In this document: positions 14,417 to 22,742 of the stretch, piece by piece
Layout of the letters: every line of letters begins with the position of its first letter
Numbering within the stretch: position 1 is the stretch's first letter
NCBI GenBank assembly: GCA_027067575.1
Contig: JAMOVQ010000081.1
Span: 1-44,053, forward strand
Direction: 5' to 3'
DNA length: 44,053 nucleotides
Origin: Thermoanaerobaculia bacterium
Lineage (GTDB): Bacteria > Acidobacteriota > Thermoanaerobaculia > Thermoanaerobaculales > Sulfomarinibacteraceae
Notes under the pieces: model-generated
Databases searched by the model: none
Seen by the model: only the letters and a program-made list of their open reading frames with translations
What the model was told of the DNA's origin: nothing
Program-made: the position numbers and the translations under genes

Positions 14417-16594
14417 ATGAACGGCCAGCAGCCGTACAGGGGGGACGTTCGCCCGGCACGGTGGCCGGAACGGGCGGGATCCGCTCATGACGACTGGACC
14501 TCTGTGGGACCCGCCGGATGCGAGGGCGAATCCATCGAGCCCGAGATCGACATCAGAGAGTACCTGAGGATCTTCTGGAGCGGCCGGTGGATCATCCTGG
14601 CCGTCACGGCGGCCGCCGTAGCGCTCGGCCTGGGCTGGGCGATGACACGCCCCAAGATCTACGAGGCGACCTGCACCATCTCGATCGACTCTCATCCCCC
14701 GCAGATCATCAAGAACCAAATCAACCTCTCACCGACATGGTGGGAGCTCGAACGGTACATCAACGAGCAGGAGCGTGTGATCCGCTCCCGCACGCTGGCC
14801 CAGCGTGTCGTCGAACGGCTGGGCCTCGAGAGCAACCCCGAGTTCCGGGACATCAGCGATCCCGCCGGGATGCTCCTGTCCCGGATCAAGGTGGAGCCGT
14901 TGAAGGCCGGGGATGTTTCCTCGAACGTGCTCGATATCTCGATCCGGGGCCGTGACCCCGAGCGGATCACCGAGTGGCTCAACGTGTACGTCCACGAGTA
15001 CATCGCCTTCAACATCGAGGACAACCTCAAGCGGATGCGGCAGATCTACGAGGTGATCCAGTCCAAGCTCGAACCGCTCAGGCAACAGCTCGGCGAGTCG
15101 GAACGTAAGCTCACCCGGTTCAAGGAACGGCAGGACTCCCTCTTTTTCGCCGATCAGGACAAGAACGTCATCACGGAGCAGGTCAGCACCCTGACGAGCG
15201 AGTACGCGAAGACCAAGACCGAGCGGATCCGCCTCGAGACCAAGATCAACGCCCTGAAGGCGATCCAGAAGAACGGCGGGTCGCTCTCGGCGTTTCCGGA
15301 GGTCGCGAACGACGCGACGATCCAGTCGCTCCAGGCGGAGCTCCGGAAGCTCGAGGTGGAGCTCGACGAGAAGCTCAAGACGTACAAGGGCGGGCACCCG
15401 ATCATCAAGGACCTGCGCGGCCGGATCGAAGGTATCCGGCGGCAGATCACCGACCAGATCGACCGGATCATCCAGCGTCTTCGAACGGATTACGAGATCA
15501 AGCGGCGGCGCGAGGCGTCGCTCTTCGCCAACATCCAGAAGCTCAAGCAGCAGTCGATCGAGCTTTCGAAGCAGACGATGGAGTACGAGAAGCTCAAGCG
15601 CGAGTACGAGCAAAACAAGGCGTTCTACGAGGATATGCTGGCGCGCTCGAAGGAGGCGGACATCTCCGGGACCGTCGCGATGAACAACATCCGGATCATC
15701 GATGAGGCGCGCAAGCCGGAAGCTCCCGTCTCTCCGAACGTTCCCCGGATCGTCATTCTCAGTCTGATGCTGGGGTTGATGCTGGGCGTCGGACTCGTGT
15801 TCGGCCTGGACTACCTCGACCAGTCGTTCCGGAACCCCGAGGCCATCGAACGGTACACCGGCCTCGAGGTGCTGGCCGTCGTTCCCGCCTACGATGACGA
15901 GCCGGGCGCCGCGATCCGGGAGGTCTACCAGAGCCTGAGGACGGCGCTGCTGTTTGCAGCCCGTGGCGAGGGTGCCCAGGTGCTCATGATCACCTCGGCG
16001 GGTCCGGGCGAGGGAAAGTCCACGACGTCGAGGCGGCTGGCCGAGACGTTCGCCGCGTCCGGGTCGAGGGTTCTCCTCGTGGACGCCGACATGAGGAAGC
16101 CCAGTGTCCACCGACTTCTCGAGGCGGACCGGAAGATCGGACTGACCTCGGTCGTCCTCGGGAAGGTCTCCCTGGAGGAGGCCGTGGTACCGGTTCCAGG
16201 GGCCGGACAGCTCCACGTCCTGCCTTCAGGCCCGCTCCCCCCAAACCCGCCGGAGATGTTCGGCAAGGAGAGCTTCCTCGCCCTGCTCCGCGAGGCCAGA
16301 TCCCGGTATGACTGGGTGATCCTGGATCTCCCGCCCGTGATCTCCGTGACCGACCCGGTGGTCTGCTCGCCGCTCGCCGACATGGTGCTTCTCGTCGTCC
16401 AGTACGGCCGTCTCGACCGCAAGGTGATCGTCGGCGCCCTCCGCCAGCTCGCGCGGGCCGGCGCACGGGTGGTCGGAGCCGTTCTGAACCGCGTCGATCT
16501 TGAACGTGAGCACTACTATGCGGATGGTTACTATGCGGGGTACTACCACTACGCCTCGGCGGCCGAGACGGATGCCGAGACCGGTGGTCGTTGA
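14417..16594 (+). CDS. Wzc-like polysaccharide co-polymerase with BY-kinase domain
   Basis: The 725-residue inner-membrane protein controls polymer length and export and phosphorylates itself on tyrosines. It has a Wzz domain with two membrane segments (about 57-76 and 455-478) and a long periplasmic coiled coil between them. The cytoplasmic kinase has Walker A GPGEGKST (529-536, K534), Walker A' VLLVDADMRKP (D556, D558) and Walker B ILDLPP (D637). The tail HYYADGYYAGYYHY holds seven tyrosines (700-712), the expected autophosphorylation cluster. The ATG at 14417 is preferred because GGAGGG lies 6 nt upstream; GTG and ATG codons at 14375-14384 would add a poorly conserved extension. No phosphatase partner is in the window. 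Confidence 0.93.
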   Translation: MNGQQPYRGDVRPARWPERAGSAHDDWTSVGPAGCEGESIEPEIDIREYLRIFWSGRWIILAVTAAAVALGLGWAMTRPKIYEATCTISIDSHPPQIIKNQINLSPTWWELERYINEQERVIRSRTLAQRVVERLGLESNPEFRDISDPAGMLLSRIKVEPLKAGDVSSNVLDISIRGRDPERITEWLNVYVHEYIAFNIEDNLKRMRQIYEVIQSKLEPLRQQLGESERKLTRFKERQDSLFFADQDKNVITEQVSTLTSEYAKTKTERIRLETKINALKAIQKNGGSLSAFPEVANDATIQSLQAELRKLEVELDEKLKTYKGGHPIIKDLRGRIEGIRRQITDQIDRIIQRLRTDYEIKRRREASLFANIQKLKQQSIELSKQTMEYEKLKREYEQNKAFYEDMLARSKEADISGTVAMNNIRIIDEARKPEAPVSPNVPRIVILSLMLGLMLGVGLVFGLDYLDQSFRNPEAIERYTGLEVLAVVPAYDDEPGAAIREVYQSLRTALLFAARGEGAQVLMITSAGPGEGKSTTSRRLAETFAASGSRVLLVDADMRKPSVHRLLEADRKIGLTSVVLGKVSLEEAVVPVPGAGQLHVLPSGPLPPNPPEMFGKESFLALLREARSRYDWVILDLPPVISVTDPVVCSPLADMVLLVVQYGRLDRKVIVGALRQLARAGARVVGAVLNRVDLEREHYYADGYYAGYYHYASAAETDAETGGR

Positions 16595-16620
16595 CAGTGG
16601 TGCGGCCGCGCTCCTATAGT
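16591..16620 (+). promoter_or_regulatory. Strong sigma-70-type promoter for the small secreted protein
   Basis: TTGACA (16591-16596) and TATAGT (16615-16620) are 18 bp apart, a near-consensus match. The stop codon of the Wzc-like gene lies inside the -35 box, so the gene downstream can be expressed separately from the export operon. Confidence 0.8.
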
Positions 16621-16640
16621 CCGAAGGCAGGAGGCTCGAG

Positions 16641-17102
16641 ATGAGGCGTCTCATTCTATTCGTCGTGCTCGCCCTCGTGGCGTCGATGGCCCTCGCACAG
16701 GATGAAGCGACGGCTACATCCGTCCCGGAGATCTCTCACGGTGTGCTCGCGCAGTTGCTCCTGGACGCCATCGCCACGAAGGAGCCACCCCACCTCGCGC
16801 CCGAGGCCGCGCTCGAGAGGGCGAAAGAGGTCGGCATCCTTCCCGATGACTGGAAGACGGGCGACACGCTGACGCAGGCGGAGATGGCGAGCGTGCTGCG
16901 CGGGCTGTGCCCCGACGTCACATACCAGCCGGGCGATCCGGATGCCGGTCTCTCGGAGGTGTTCGCCGCCGCCCTGATTCGCAGGGTCCTCTCCTGTATC
17001 AGACACACCCTCGCCGCACGGCTGGGACACGGCTCGACGAGCATCCAGCTCGGTGGCAACGTGGCCGCGGCACCGGTTCCCGTCAGTCCGTCGGGGTTCT
17101 AG
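16641..17102 (+). CDS. Small secreted protein, SLH-like segment
   Basis: The 153-residue product has a signal peptide (MRRLILFVVLALVASMALAQ). The mature part contains PEAALERAKEVGILPDDWKTGDTLTQAEMASVLRGL (residues 53-88), which has the rhythm of an S-layer-homology or similar helical repeat, then a Ser/Val/Pro-rich tail. I do not recognise the family. The ribosome binding site AGGAG is at 16629-16634. Its own strong promoter and its place right after the export genes suggest an envelope role, but this is a guess. Confidence 0.7.
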   Translation: MRRLILFVVLALVASMALAQDEATATSVPEISHGVLAQLLLDAIATKEPPHLAPEAALERAKEVGILPDDWKTGDTLTQAEMASVLRGLCPDVTYQPGDPDAGLSEVFAAALIRRVLSCIRHTLAARLGHGSTSIQLGGNVAAAPVPVSPSGF

Positions 17103-17132
17103 AGGACCGGCACGGCGGCCTGCCGGGAGGAC

Positions 17133-17150
17133 GGCCGGTGAGTGCCGGCC
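17133..17150. terminator. Hairpin between convergent genes
   Basis: GGCCGG (17133-17138) and CCGGCC (17145-17150) form a short GC stem in the 64-bp gap between two convergent genes. There is no T run on either strand. It may serve both directions. Confidence 0.35.
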
Positions 17151-17166
17151 GCCTTCGTGGCCTCCG

Positions 17167-17376
17167 TCACCGCTCCCCGGCGGCCTCCCGCAACGCCTCC
17201 AGGATCGGTCCGAGGTCGGTGATCCCCTTCTCGGCCGCCAGCTCCTTCAGCGTCCCCCAGTACGGCTCCCCGCACCGGATGCAGACGATCCCCTTCTCGG
17301 CAAGGATCCGGACCGCCACGGGCAGCGCCTCCACGAGCTCCTCGATCCGCACGTTCTCGTCGATGGTCAACGGCAT
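17167..17376 (-). CDS. DUF1858-like small protein
   Basis: The 69-residue protein matches the DUF1858 pattern: MPLTIDENVRIEELVEALPVAVRILAEKGIVCIRCGEPYWGTLKELAAEKGI. It has an acidic, helical body and one CxxC-type pair (VCIRCGEP, residues 32-35). This domain also occurs at the N-terminus of some hybrid-cluster and other redox proteins, and the cysteines may bind a metal or cluster. I choose the ATG at 17376 because GGAGGAG lies just upstream on the minus strand; an extension to 17487 has no homology. It is divergent from the 3-hydroxyacyl-CoA dehydrogenase gene. Confidence 0.8.
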   Translation of the reverse strand: MPLTIDENVRIEELVEALPVAVRILAEKGIVCIRCGEPYWGTLKELAAEKGITDLGPILEALREAAGER

Positions 17377-17428
17377 GTCTCCTCCCCGACCGTACGATAC
17401 TCCCAGCGCGGCGATCGCGCCAAGGCGG

Positions 17429-17457
17429 TTGTCACCGATCCCGTGAGCGGATAGACT
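17429..17457 (+). promoter_or_regulatory. Promoter of the hydroxyacyl-CoA dehydrogenase operon
   Basis: TTGTCA (17429-17434) and TAGACT (17452-17457) are 17 bp apart. The leader is about 47 nt. The same 134-bp gap must hold the promoter of the divergent DUF1858 gene. Confidence 0.6.
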
Positions 17458-17510
17458 GCCCGTGCCGCCCCGGCGGGCGGATTCCACGAACGACGAGGAG
17501 GAGGTGTTTC

Positions 17511-18362
17511 ATGGGAATCGCGAGGGTCGGAGTGGTCGGCTGCGGGCAGATGGGCGCGGGCATCGTGGAGATCTCGGCCAAGGCGGGTTACGAGGTCGTC
17601 GCCCGCGAGGTGAACGAGGAGCTCCTCGATCGCGGTCTCGGCCGGATTCAGAAGAGCCTGTCGAAGGCCGTCTCCCGCGGAAAGCTCGAGGAAGCCGAGA
17701 AGGAGGCCATCCTCTCCCGGATCACGGGGACGACGGAGCTGGCCGGCCTGTCTGACTGCGACCTGGTCATCGAGGCTGTTCCCGAGGACAAGGAGCTCAA
17801 GATGGCGCTGTTCGCCGAGCTCGACGGCCTGGTCAAGCCCGAGGCGATCTTCTGCACCAACACGTCCTCCCTGGTGGTCACGGAGCTCGCCATGTCCACG
17901 AAGCGGGTGGACCGGTTCGCGTGCCTCCACTTCTTCAACCCCGTTCCGGTGATGAAGCTCGTGGAGGTCGTCCGGACGATCCTGACCTCGGACGAAACGT
18001 TCGACGCGATCTTCGACTTTGCGAAGAAGGTCGGCAAGACGCCCATCGCCGCCAAGGACAACTCGGGGTTCATCGTCAACCGGCTGCTGATCCCGTACCT
18101 GCTCGATGCCATCCGCTGCTACGAGCAGGGGTTGGGCTCCCGCGAGGACATCGACACCGGAATGAAGCTCGGGTGCGGCCACCCGATGGGGCCGCTGGAG
18201 CTGTGCGACTTCATCGGTCTCGACACCATGTACTTCGTCGCGGAGGTCATGTTCGACGAGTACCGCGAGCCGCGGTTCGCCCCGCCGGGCCTCCTGAAGC
18301 GGATGGTCAAGGCCGGCCAGCTCGGCCGCAAGACCGGTAAGGGTTTCTACGACTACTCGTGA
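17511..18362 (+). CDS. 3-hydroxybutyryl-CoA dehydrogenase
   Basis: The 283-residue NAD(P)-dependent enzyme interconverts 3-hydroxyacyl-CoA and 3-ketoacyl-CoA. It has the dinucleotide loop GCGQMG (10-15), the CTNTSSL serine (near 119), the catalytic histidine H140 in LHFFNPVPVMKLVEVV with N143 and E152, and the C-terminal dimer domain from NSGFIVNRLL to GRKTGKGFYDYS. The length is that of stand-alone Hbd/PaaH enzymes. The ATG follows a GAGGAGGAGG site. With the next gene it forms two successive steps of fatty-acid or butyrate metabolism, in either the oxidative or the reductive direction. Confidence 0.93.
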   Translation: MGIARVGVVGCGQMGAGIVEISAKAGYEVVAREVNEELLDRGLGRIQKSLSKAVSRGKLEEAEKEAILSRITGTTELAGLSDCDLVIEAVPEDKELKMALFAELDGLVKPEAIFCTNTSSLVVTELAMSTKRVDRFACLHFFNPVPVMKLVEVVRTILTSDETFDAIFDFAKKVGKTPIAAKDNSGFIVNRLLIPYLLDAIRCYEQGLGSREDIDTGMKLGCGHPMGPLELCDFIGLDTMYFVAEVMFDEYREPRFAPPGLLKRMVKAGQLGRKTGKGFYDYS

Positions 18363-18372
18363 GGAGGGTGCC

Positions 18373-19155
18373 GTGGAGTTCGAGAACCTGAAGCTCGAGA
18401 ACCGGGAGGGTGTCCTGTGGGTCACCGTCAACCGCCCGGACAAGCTCAACGCACTGAACGTGCGGACCATCGGGGAGCTCGGCCGTGCGGCCGAGCTGGC
18501 CGCGGCGGACGGTGACGTCCGGGCCGTCGTTCTGACCGGCGCGGGTGACAAGGCGTTCGTCGCCGGGGCGGACATCGCCGAGCTCAACACCCTCGGCCCC
18601 GAGGAGGCCAAGGAGTTCGGGCTCCGGGGCCAGGCGGTGTTCAACCGCTTCGAGCGGCTCCCCAAACCTGTGGTCGCCGCCGTCAACGGGTACGCTTTAG
18701 GCGGCGGGTGCGAGCTCGCCATGGCGTGCCACGTGCGGATCGCCTCGGCCAACGCCGTGTTCGGGCAGCCAGAGGTCAAGCTCGGCCTCATTCCCGGCTA
18801 CGCCGGCACACAGCGGCTCCCGCGCCTCGTCGGCAAGGGCCGGGCGCTCGAGCTCCTGCTGACCGGCCGCAACGTCAAGGCCGAGGAGGCCGAGCGGATC
18901 GGCCTCGTCAACCGGGTCGTGGAGCCCGAAGCGCTGGTCCCCGCGGTGGACGAGTTCCTCTCCGCCGTGTTCCGCAACGGTCCCCTGGCCGTGGGGCGGT
19001 GCATCGAGGCTGTCCAGTACGGTCTGGACGCGCCGTTCGACGATGGCTGCATGCTCGAGGCGACGCTGTTCGGCCTGTGCGCCGCGAGCGAGGACATGGC
19101 GGAGGGAACCGCCGCGTTCCTCGAGAAGCGCAAGGCCGAGTTCAAGGGGAGGTAG
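18373..19155 (+). CDS. Enoyl-CoA hydratase (crotonase)
   Basis: The 260-residue crotonase-fold enzyme hydrates trans-2-enoyl-CoA to 3-hydroxyacyl-CoA. Both catalytic glutamates are present: E114 in ALGGGCELAMACH and E134 in FGQPEVKLGLIPGYAGTQRL. The oxyanion hole is formed by AGADIAE (65-71) and the GGG before E114. The start codon is GTG at 18373, 10 bp after the dehydrogenase gene, with GGAGGG upstream. The two enzymes act in sequence. Confidence 0.93.
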   Translation: MEFENLKLENREGVLWVTVNRPDKLNALNVRTIGELGRAAELAAADGDVRAVVLTGAGDKAFVAGADIAELNTLGPEEAKEFGLRGQAVFNRFERLPKPVVAAVNGYALGGGCELAMACHVRIASANAVFGQPEVKLGLIPGYAGTQRLPRLVGKGRALELLLTGRNVKAEEAERIGLVNRVVEPEALVPAVDEFLSAVFRNGPLAVGRCIEAVQYGLDAPFDDGCMLEATLFGLCAASEDMAEGTAAFLEKRKAEFKGR

Positions 19156-19159
19156 CACC

Positions 19160-19834
19160 ATGGTCCGGGCGCTGGTCGGACTCCTTGGGAAAAACCCGTT
19201 CAAGCCGCTCCAGGCGCACATGCACCTCGTCATGGAGTGCGTGGCGCTCGTCCGCCCCCTGATGGAGGCAGTCATCGCGCACGATCCCGAGCGCGTGTCC
19301 GAGGTGCGGAAACAGATCACGAAGGCGGAGCACGAAGCCGACCTCGCCAAGGACGAGCTGAGGGACAACATGCCGCGGACGGTGTTCCTCCCCGTATCCC
19401 GGACCGACCTGCTCGAGCTGCTCCACCACCAGGACGACATCGCGGACGGCGCAGAGGACGCGGCGATCCTGGCGGATATGAAGCCGCTCCAGACGCCGGA
19501 GGGGATGGGGGAGGAGATCCTCGAGTTCGTCGACATCTGCCTCGAGGCGGCGCGCTCCGCCGAGACGGTGGTGGGACGGCTCGACGAGCTGATCGAGACC
19601 GGGTTCACCGGTCCGGAGGCGGACGAGGTCCTCGATCTGATCCGGACCATCGGACAGCAGGAGTGGAAGGCCGACAAGGCGGCGTTCAAGCTCACACGCC
19701 GGCTCCTGGCCGACGACGACACTCCGGACTGCATCGATGTCTTCCTCTGGATGAAGCTGTTCGAGGCCCTGGGCAACATCGCCAACGCGGCGGAGCAGGT
19801 CGGGAACTACCTGCGGCTGATGCTCTCCCGCTGA
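19160..19834 (+). CDS. DUF47 (PhoU-like) phosphate-transport regulator
   Basis: The 224-residue all-helical protein belongs to the DUF47/TIGR00153 family, relatives of PhoU that pair with PiT permeases. Typical segments are VMECVALVRPLMEAVIAHD, KAEHEADLAKDELRDNMPRTVFLPVSRTDLLELLHHQDDIADGAED and FEALGNIANAAEQVGNYLRLM. It begins only 4 bp after the crotonase gene and ends 19 bp before the permease gene, so the four genes are one operon. It probably adjusts permease activity, as is thought for the family. Confidence 0.9.
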   Translation: MVRALVGLLGKNPFKPLQAHMHLVMECVALVRPLMEAVIAHDPERVSEVRKQITKAEHEADLAKDELRDNMPRTVFLPVSRTDLLELLHHQDDIADGAEDAAILADMKPLQTPEGMGEEILEFVDICLEAARSAETVVGRLDELIETGFTGPEADEVLDLIRTIGQQEWKADKAAFKLTRRLLADDDTPDCIDVFLWMKLFEALGNIANAAEQVGNYLRLMLSR

Positions 19835-19853
19835 CAACTGGAAGGATCGGCCG

Positions 19854-21095
19854 ATGACGACGGTGCTTCTCGTGGTCGCCCTGCTCAGCGGTGCCTACAT
19901 GGCGTGGAACATCGGCGCCAACGACGTGGCCAACGCGTTCGGAACCAGCGTGGGGTCCAGGGCCCTGACGTTCCGGCAGGCCGTGCTCGTTGCCGCGATC
20001 TTCGAGTTCTCAGGTGCGGTGCTCGTGGGCGCCCATGTGACGGGAACGATTCGATCGGGGCTGTTCGACCCCCAGCTTCTCCAGGGCCGCGAGATGGTGC
20101 TCGCGTTGGGGATGCTCTCGGCGCTGATCGGGGCGGGCGTCTGGCTCCAGATCGCCACGCACTTCGGCTACCCGGTCTCCACGACACACTCCATCGTCGG
20201 GGCGATCCTCGGCTTTGCTCTGGTGTCGCTGCCGGTTCATGCCATCAACTGGGCCAAGGTCGGGAAGGTCGTGGCGTCCTGGGTGGTCTCCCCACTCGTG
20301 GGGGGACTCCTGGGCTGGCTGATCTTCGTCTTTCTCAAGTGGGCGATCTTCAAGCACCCCGACCCCCTCGTCCGATCGCGGCAGATCGCCCCTCTTCTGA
20401 TCTTCGGCGTCTTCTTCGTCCTCTCCCTGAGCTTCCTCTACAAGGGGCTCAAGCAGCTCCATCTGAACTTTCAGCCGCTCGAGGCGATTGGCCTTGCTGC
20501 TGCCGTCGGTTTCATCGGAGGACTGGTCGGGTGGGCGTTGCTCCACAACGCACCGGTGCAAGGGCAGTACGCCGATCGGCTTGCCGGCGTGGAGTCGCTG
20601 TTCCGCCACCTCCAGGTGATCACGGCGTGCACCGTGGCGTTCGCCCACGGTGCCAACGACGTGGCCAACGCCGTGGGTCCGCTGGCGGCCGTCGTCTCCG
20701 TGCTCCGGGAGGGCGCCATCCGGTCGAGCGTGGAGGTGCCGGTCTGGATCCTGATGCTCGGCGGCGCGGGCATCGTCGTGGGGCTGGCGACCTTCGGCTA
20801 CCGCGTCATCGAGACCGTCGGCAAGAAGATCACCGAGATGAGCCCGTCGCGCGGATTCTCGGCGGAGTTCGGCGGGGCGATCACGGTTCTGATGGCCTCG
20901 CGGATGGGGCTGCCGGTCTCCACCACCCACGTGATCGTCGGTTCCATCATCGGTGTCGGCTTCGCTCGGGGCCTCGCCGCCCTCGACCTGCGGGTGATCC
21001 GGGAGATCGTGATCACCTGGGTCGTCACCCTGCCCGCGGCTGCCGCGGTCAGCCTGGCCTGCTTCTACCTTCTCAAGGCGATCGTGCTTTCGTGA
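19854..21095 (+). CDS. pit: PiT-family inorganic phosphate permease
   Basis: The 413-residue inner-membrane transporter carries phosphate (or metal-phosphate) driven by protons. The two inverted halves each have the signature: NIGANDVANAFGTSVGS (19-35) and AFAHGANDVANAVGPLAA (about 262-279), plus the paired GYPVSTTHSIVGAI and GLPVSTTHVIVGSI motifs. About ten to twelve membrane segments and a short cytoplasmic loop can be seen. It is paired with the DUF47 gene, the standard arrangement. A low-affinity, constitutive phosphate uptake role is likely. Confidence 0.94.
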   Translation: MTTVLLVVALLSGAYMAWNIGANDVANAFGTSVGSRALTFRQAVLVAAIFEFSGAVLVGAHVTGTIRSGLFDPQLLQGREMVLALGMLSALIGAGVWLQIATHFGYPVSTTHSIVGAILGFALVSLPVHAINWAKVGKVVASWVVSPLVGGLLGWLIFVFLKWAIFKHPDPLVRSRQIAPLLIFGVFFVLSLSFLYKGLKQLHLNFQPLEAIGLAAAVGFIGGLVGWALLHNAPVQGQYADRLAGVESLFRHLQVITACTVAFAHGANDVANAVGPLAAVVSVLREGAIRSSVEVPVWILMLGGAGIVVGLATFGYRVIETVGKKITEMSPSRGFSAEFGGAITVLMASRMGLPVSTTHVIVGSIIGVGFARGLAALDLRVIREIVITWVVTLPAAAAVSLACFYLLKAIVLS

Positions 21096-21177
21096 TCCAG
21101 GCCCCTTCCCGGCCGGCGATCCGATGCTACGATAGAAGGAAGGAGGAGGGCCGCGGGTTGTTCCGCGTGGAGGACCG

Positions 21178-21549
21178 ATGAGCGATTCGAGGGCACGACG
21201 GTTGCAGGAGCTCCTGAAGCGGCTGGGCGAGGCCGTCCACCGCTCTGTGGTGGATTCCGAGGAGGTGGAGGCGTGCCTGCGCGAGATCCACGCCGAGGGG
21301 TGGGACGCCGTGATGCTCCTCGAGGCTTCCCTGGCCTGCCGTGACGGCGGCGAAGTGGAGAGCGTTGGGGGGTCCCTCCACATCCACGCAGACCCCGCGC
21401 GCCACCGCCCGGAGTACCGGCTCAACCTCCAGGACGCCATGTGGCTCGCCTCCCTCGGAATCTCGCCCACGCGGCACCGTGAGGCGAACCCCGCCCCGCT
21501 CCCCTCCGACGGCGGGACGAGGGACCCCGATGCCGAACCTCGTCGGTAG
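21178..21549 (+). CDS. Small hypothetical protein overlapping rlmN
   Basis: The 123-residue protein has a helical N-terminus (ARRLQELLKRLGEAVHRSVVDSEEVEACLREIHAEGWDAVMLLEAS) and a middle part with HIHADPARHRPEYRLNLQDAMWLASLGI. There is no signal peptide or membrane segment. Ribosome binding site GGAGG lies just upstream, and a TACGAT box is at 21126-21131. It overlaps rlmN by 20 bases, so the two are translationally linked. I do not recognise the family. Confidence 0.7.
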   Translation: MSDSRARRLQELLKRLGEAVHRSVVDSEEVEACLREIHAEGWDAVMLLEASLACRDGGEVESVGGSLHIHADPARHRPEYRLNLQDAMWLASLGISPTRHREANPAPLPSDGGTRDPDAEPRR

Positions 21550-22561
21550 ACCACGCCGGGAGATCGAGGCGCTCCTGTCCGGTTCGGTGGATGCACCGTA
21601 CCGCGCGCGACAGATCGCCTCGTGGATCCTCGACCGGCGGGCAACCTCGTTCGAGGAGATGACCGACCTGCCGAAGGCGCTCCGGGCCGAGCTGGCCGGA
21701 CCGTTCGAGATCCGCGATCCTGCCATCGCCGACCGGACGACAGCCCCCGACGGCACGGTCAAGTACCTCTTAGCGCTCGAGGACGGAGCCACCATCGAGT
21801 GTGTCGCGATGCCCGAGGGGGACCGGGCGACGCTGTGCCTCTCCTCCCAGACCGGCTGTGCGCTCGGTTGCGCCTTCTGCGTCACCGGCGCGCTCGGTGC
21901 GGGCCGGAACCTCGAGCCGGACGAGATCGTGGGCCAGTACCGCGTGATGGCCCGCGGGCTCCCCGGCCAGGTGCAGCGGGTCAACCTCGTCTTCATGGGG
22001 ATGGGGGAGCCGCTGCTCAACACGGAGGCGGTGGAAAAGGCACTCGAGACGCTGTACGAAACGGTCAGTCCGAAACGGATCACCGTCTCCACCGCGGGGA
22101 TCGTCCCCGGCATCCGCTGGCTCGCCGGGCTCCCCCGGCCGCCGAAGCTCGCCGTCTCCCTCAACGCGCCGGACCAGCCACGCCGCGAGCGGATCATGCC
22201 CATCGCCAGGCGGTACCCCCTCGACGAGCTGCTGGACGCGGTCCGGACGTTCCCCCTCGATGGCGGCCGGCGCATCACCTTCGAGTACGTGCTGATCCGA
22301 GGCCTCAACGACCGTCCGGCCGACGCCGTGGCCGTCTCCCGGCTGCTCCGGGGGATCCCCTCCAAGCTCAACGTCATCCCGCTCAACGAGGACCCGGGCC
22401 ACATCCCCGGCCTCGCCCGGCCCGCTGACGACGCCGTGGAGGCGTTCGCCGAGGCCGCCCGGCGGCACGGTCTCGTGGTCACTGTCCGCCGCTCCCGGGG
22501 CCAGGAGGTCGCCGCGGCGTGCGGCCAGCTCAAGGGGCGAACCGCTGCCACCCACGCCTGA
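21530..22561 (+). CDS. rlmN: Dual-specificity RNA methyltransferase RlmN
   Basis: The 343-residue radical SAM enzyme methylates C2 of A2503 in 23S rRNA and of A37 in some tRNAs. The cluster motif CALGCAFC gives C110, C114 and C117 (Cx3Cx2C), and the SAM-binding GMGEP is at 157-161. The methyl-carrying C-terminal cysteine is C331 in AAACGQL. The ATG at 21530 starts MPNLVGRPRREIEALL, matching the family; an upstream extension is not homologous. It converges with tRNA-Gln. Confidence 0.95.
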   Translation: MPNLVGRPRREIEALLSGSVDAPYRARQIASWILDRRATSFEEMTDLPKALRAELAGPFEIRDPAIADRTTAPDGTVKYLLALEDGATIECVAMPEGDRATLCLSSQTGCALGCAFCVTGALGAGRNLEPDEIVGQYRVMARGLPGQVQRVNLVFMGMGEPLLNTEAVEKALETLYETVSPKRITVSTAGIVPGIRWLAGLPRPPKLAVSLNAPDQPRRERIMPIARRYPLDELLDAVRTFPLDGGRRITFEYVLIRGLNDRPADAVAVSRLLRGIPSKLNVIPLNEDPGHIPGLARPADDAVEAFAEAARRHGLVVTVRRSRGQEVAAACGQLKGRTAATHA

Positions 22562-22580
22562 CCGGTCTGAGAAATGGAAA

Positions 22581-22600
22581 GGCCACCGCGAGTGGTGGCC
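22581..22600 (-). terminator. Terminator of tRNA-Gln (possibly also rlmN)
   Basis: A 7-bp perfect stem GGCCACC/GGTGGCC has a six-base loop. On the minus strand it is followed by CTTTCCATTTCTC, a T-rich tail, so it fits an intrinsic terminator for the tRNA. On the plus strand the tail is weaker but the same stem may also end rlmN. Confidence 0.7.
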
Positions 22601-22613
22601 GGTCGTTTCGTGG

Positions 22614-22687
22614 TGGCTGGGGCGCAGGGAGTCGAACCCCGATTCTACGGTCCAGAGCCGCATGTCCTGCCATTGGACGACGCCCCA
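22614..22687 (-). tRNA. tRNA-Gln (anticodon CTG)
   Basis: On the minus strand the acceptor stem pairs TGGGGCG (from 22687) with CGCCCCA, then discriminator G and an encoded CCA. The starting T is typical of glutamine tRNA. The anticodon loop CTCTGGA has CTG at 22655-22653, reading CAG. The D arm has GTCCAATGGCAGGAC and the T arm GGGGTTCGACTCCC. The length is 74 nt with CCA. Confidence 0.95.
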
Positions 22688-22714
22688 GCACGGGGTCCCC
22701 CGCAGGGGAGCGTC

Positions 22715-22742
22715 ATTATAGCAAGCGACCGCCGGCGGTCAA
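22715..22742 (-). promoter_or_regulatory. Promoter of tRNA-Gln
   Basis: On the minus strand TTGACC (22742-22737) and a perfect TATAAT (22720-22715) are 16 bp apart. Transcription would start about 20 nt before the tRNA. Confidence 0.85.
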
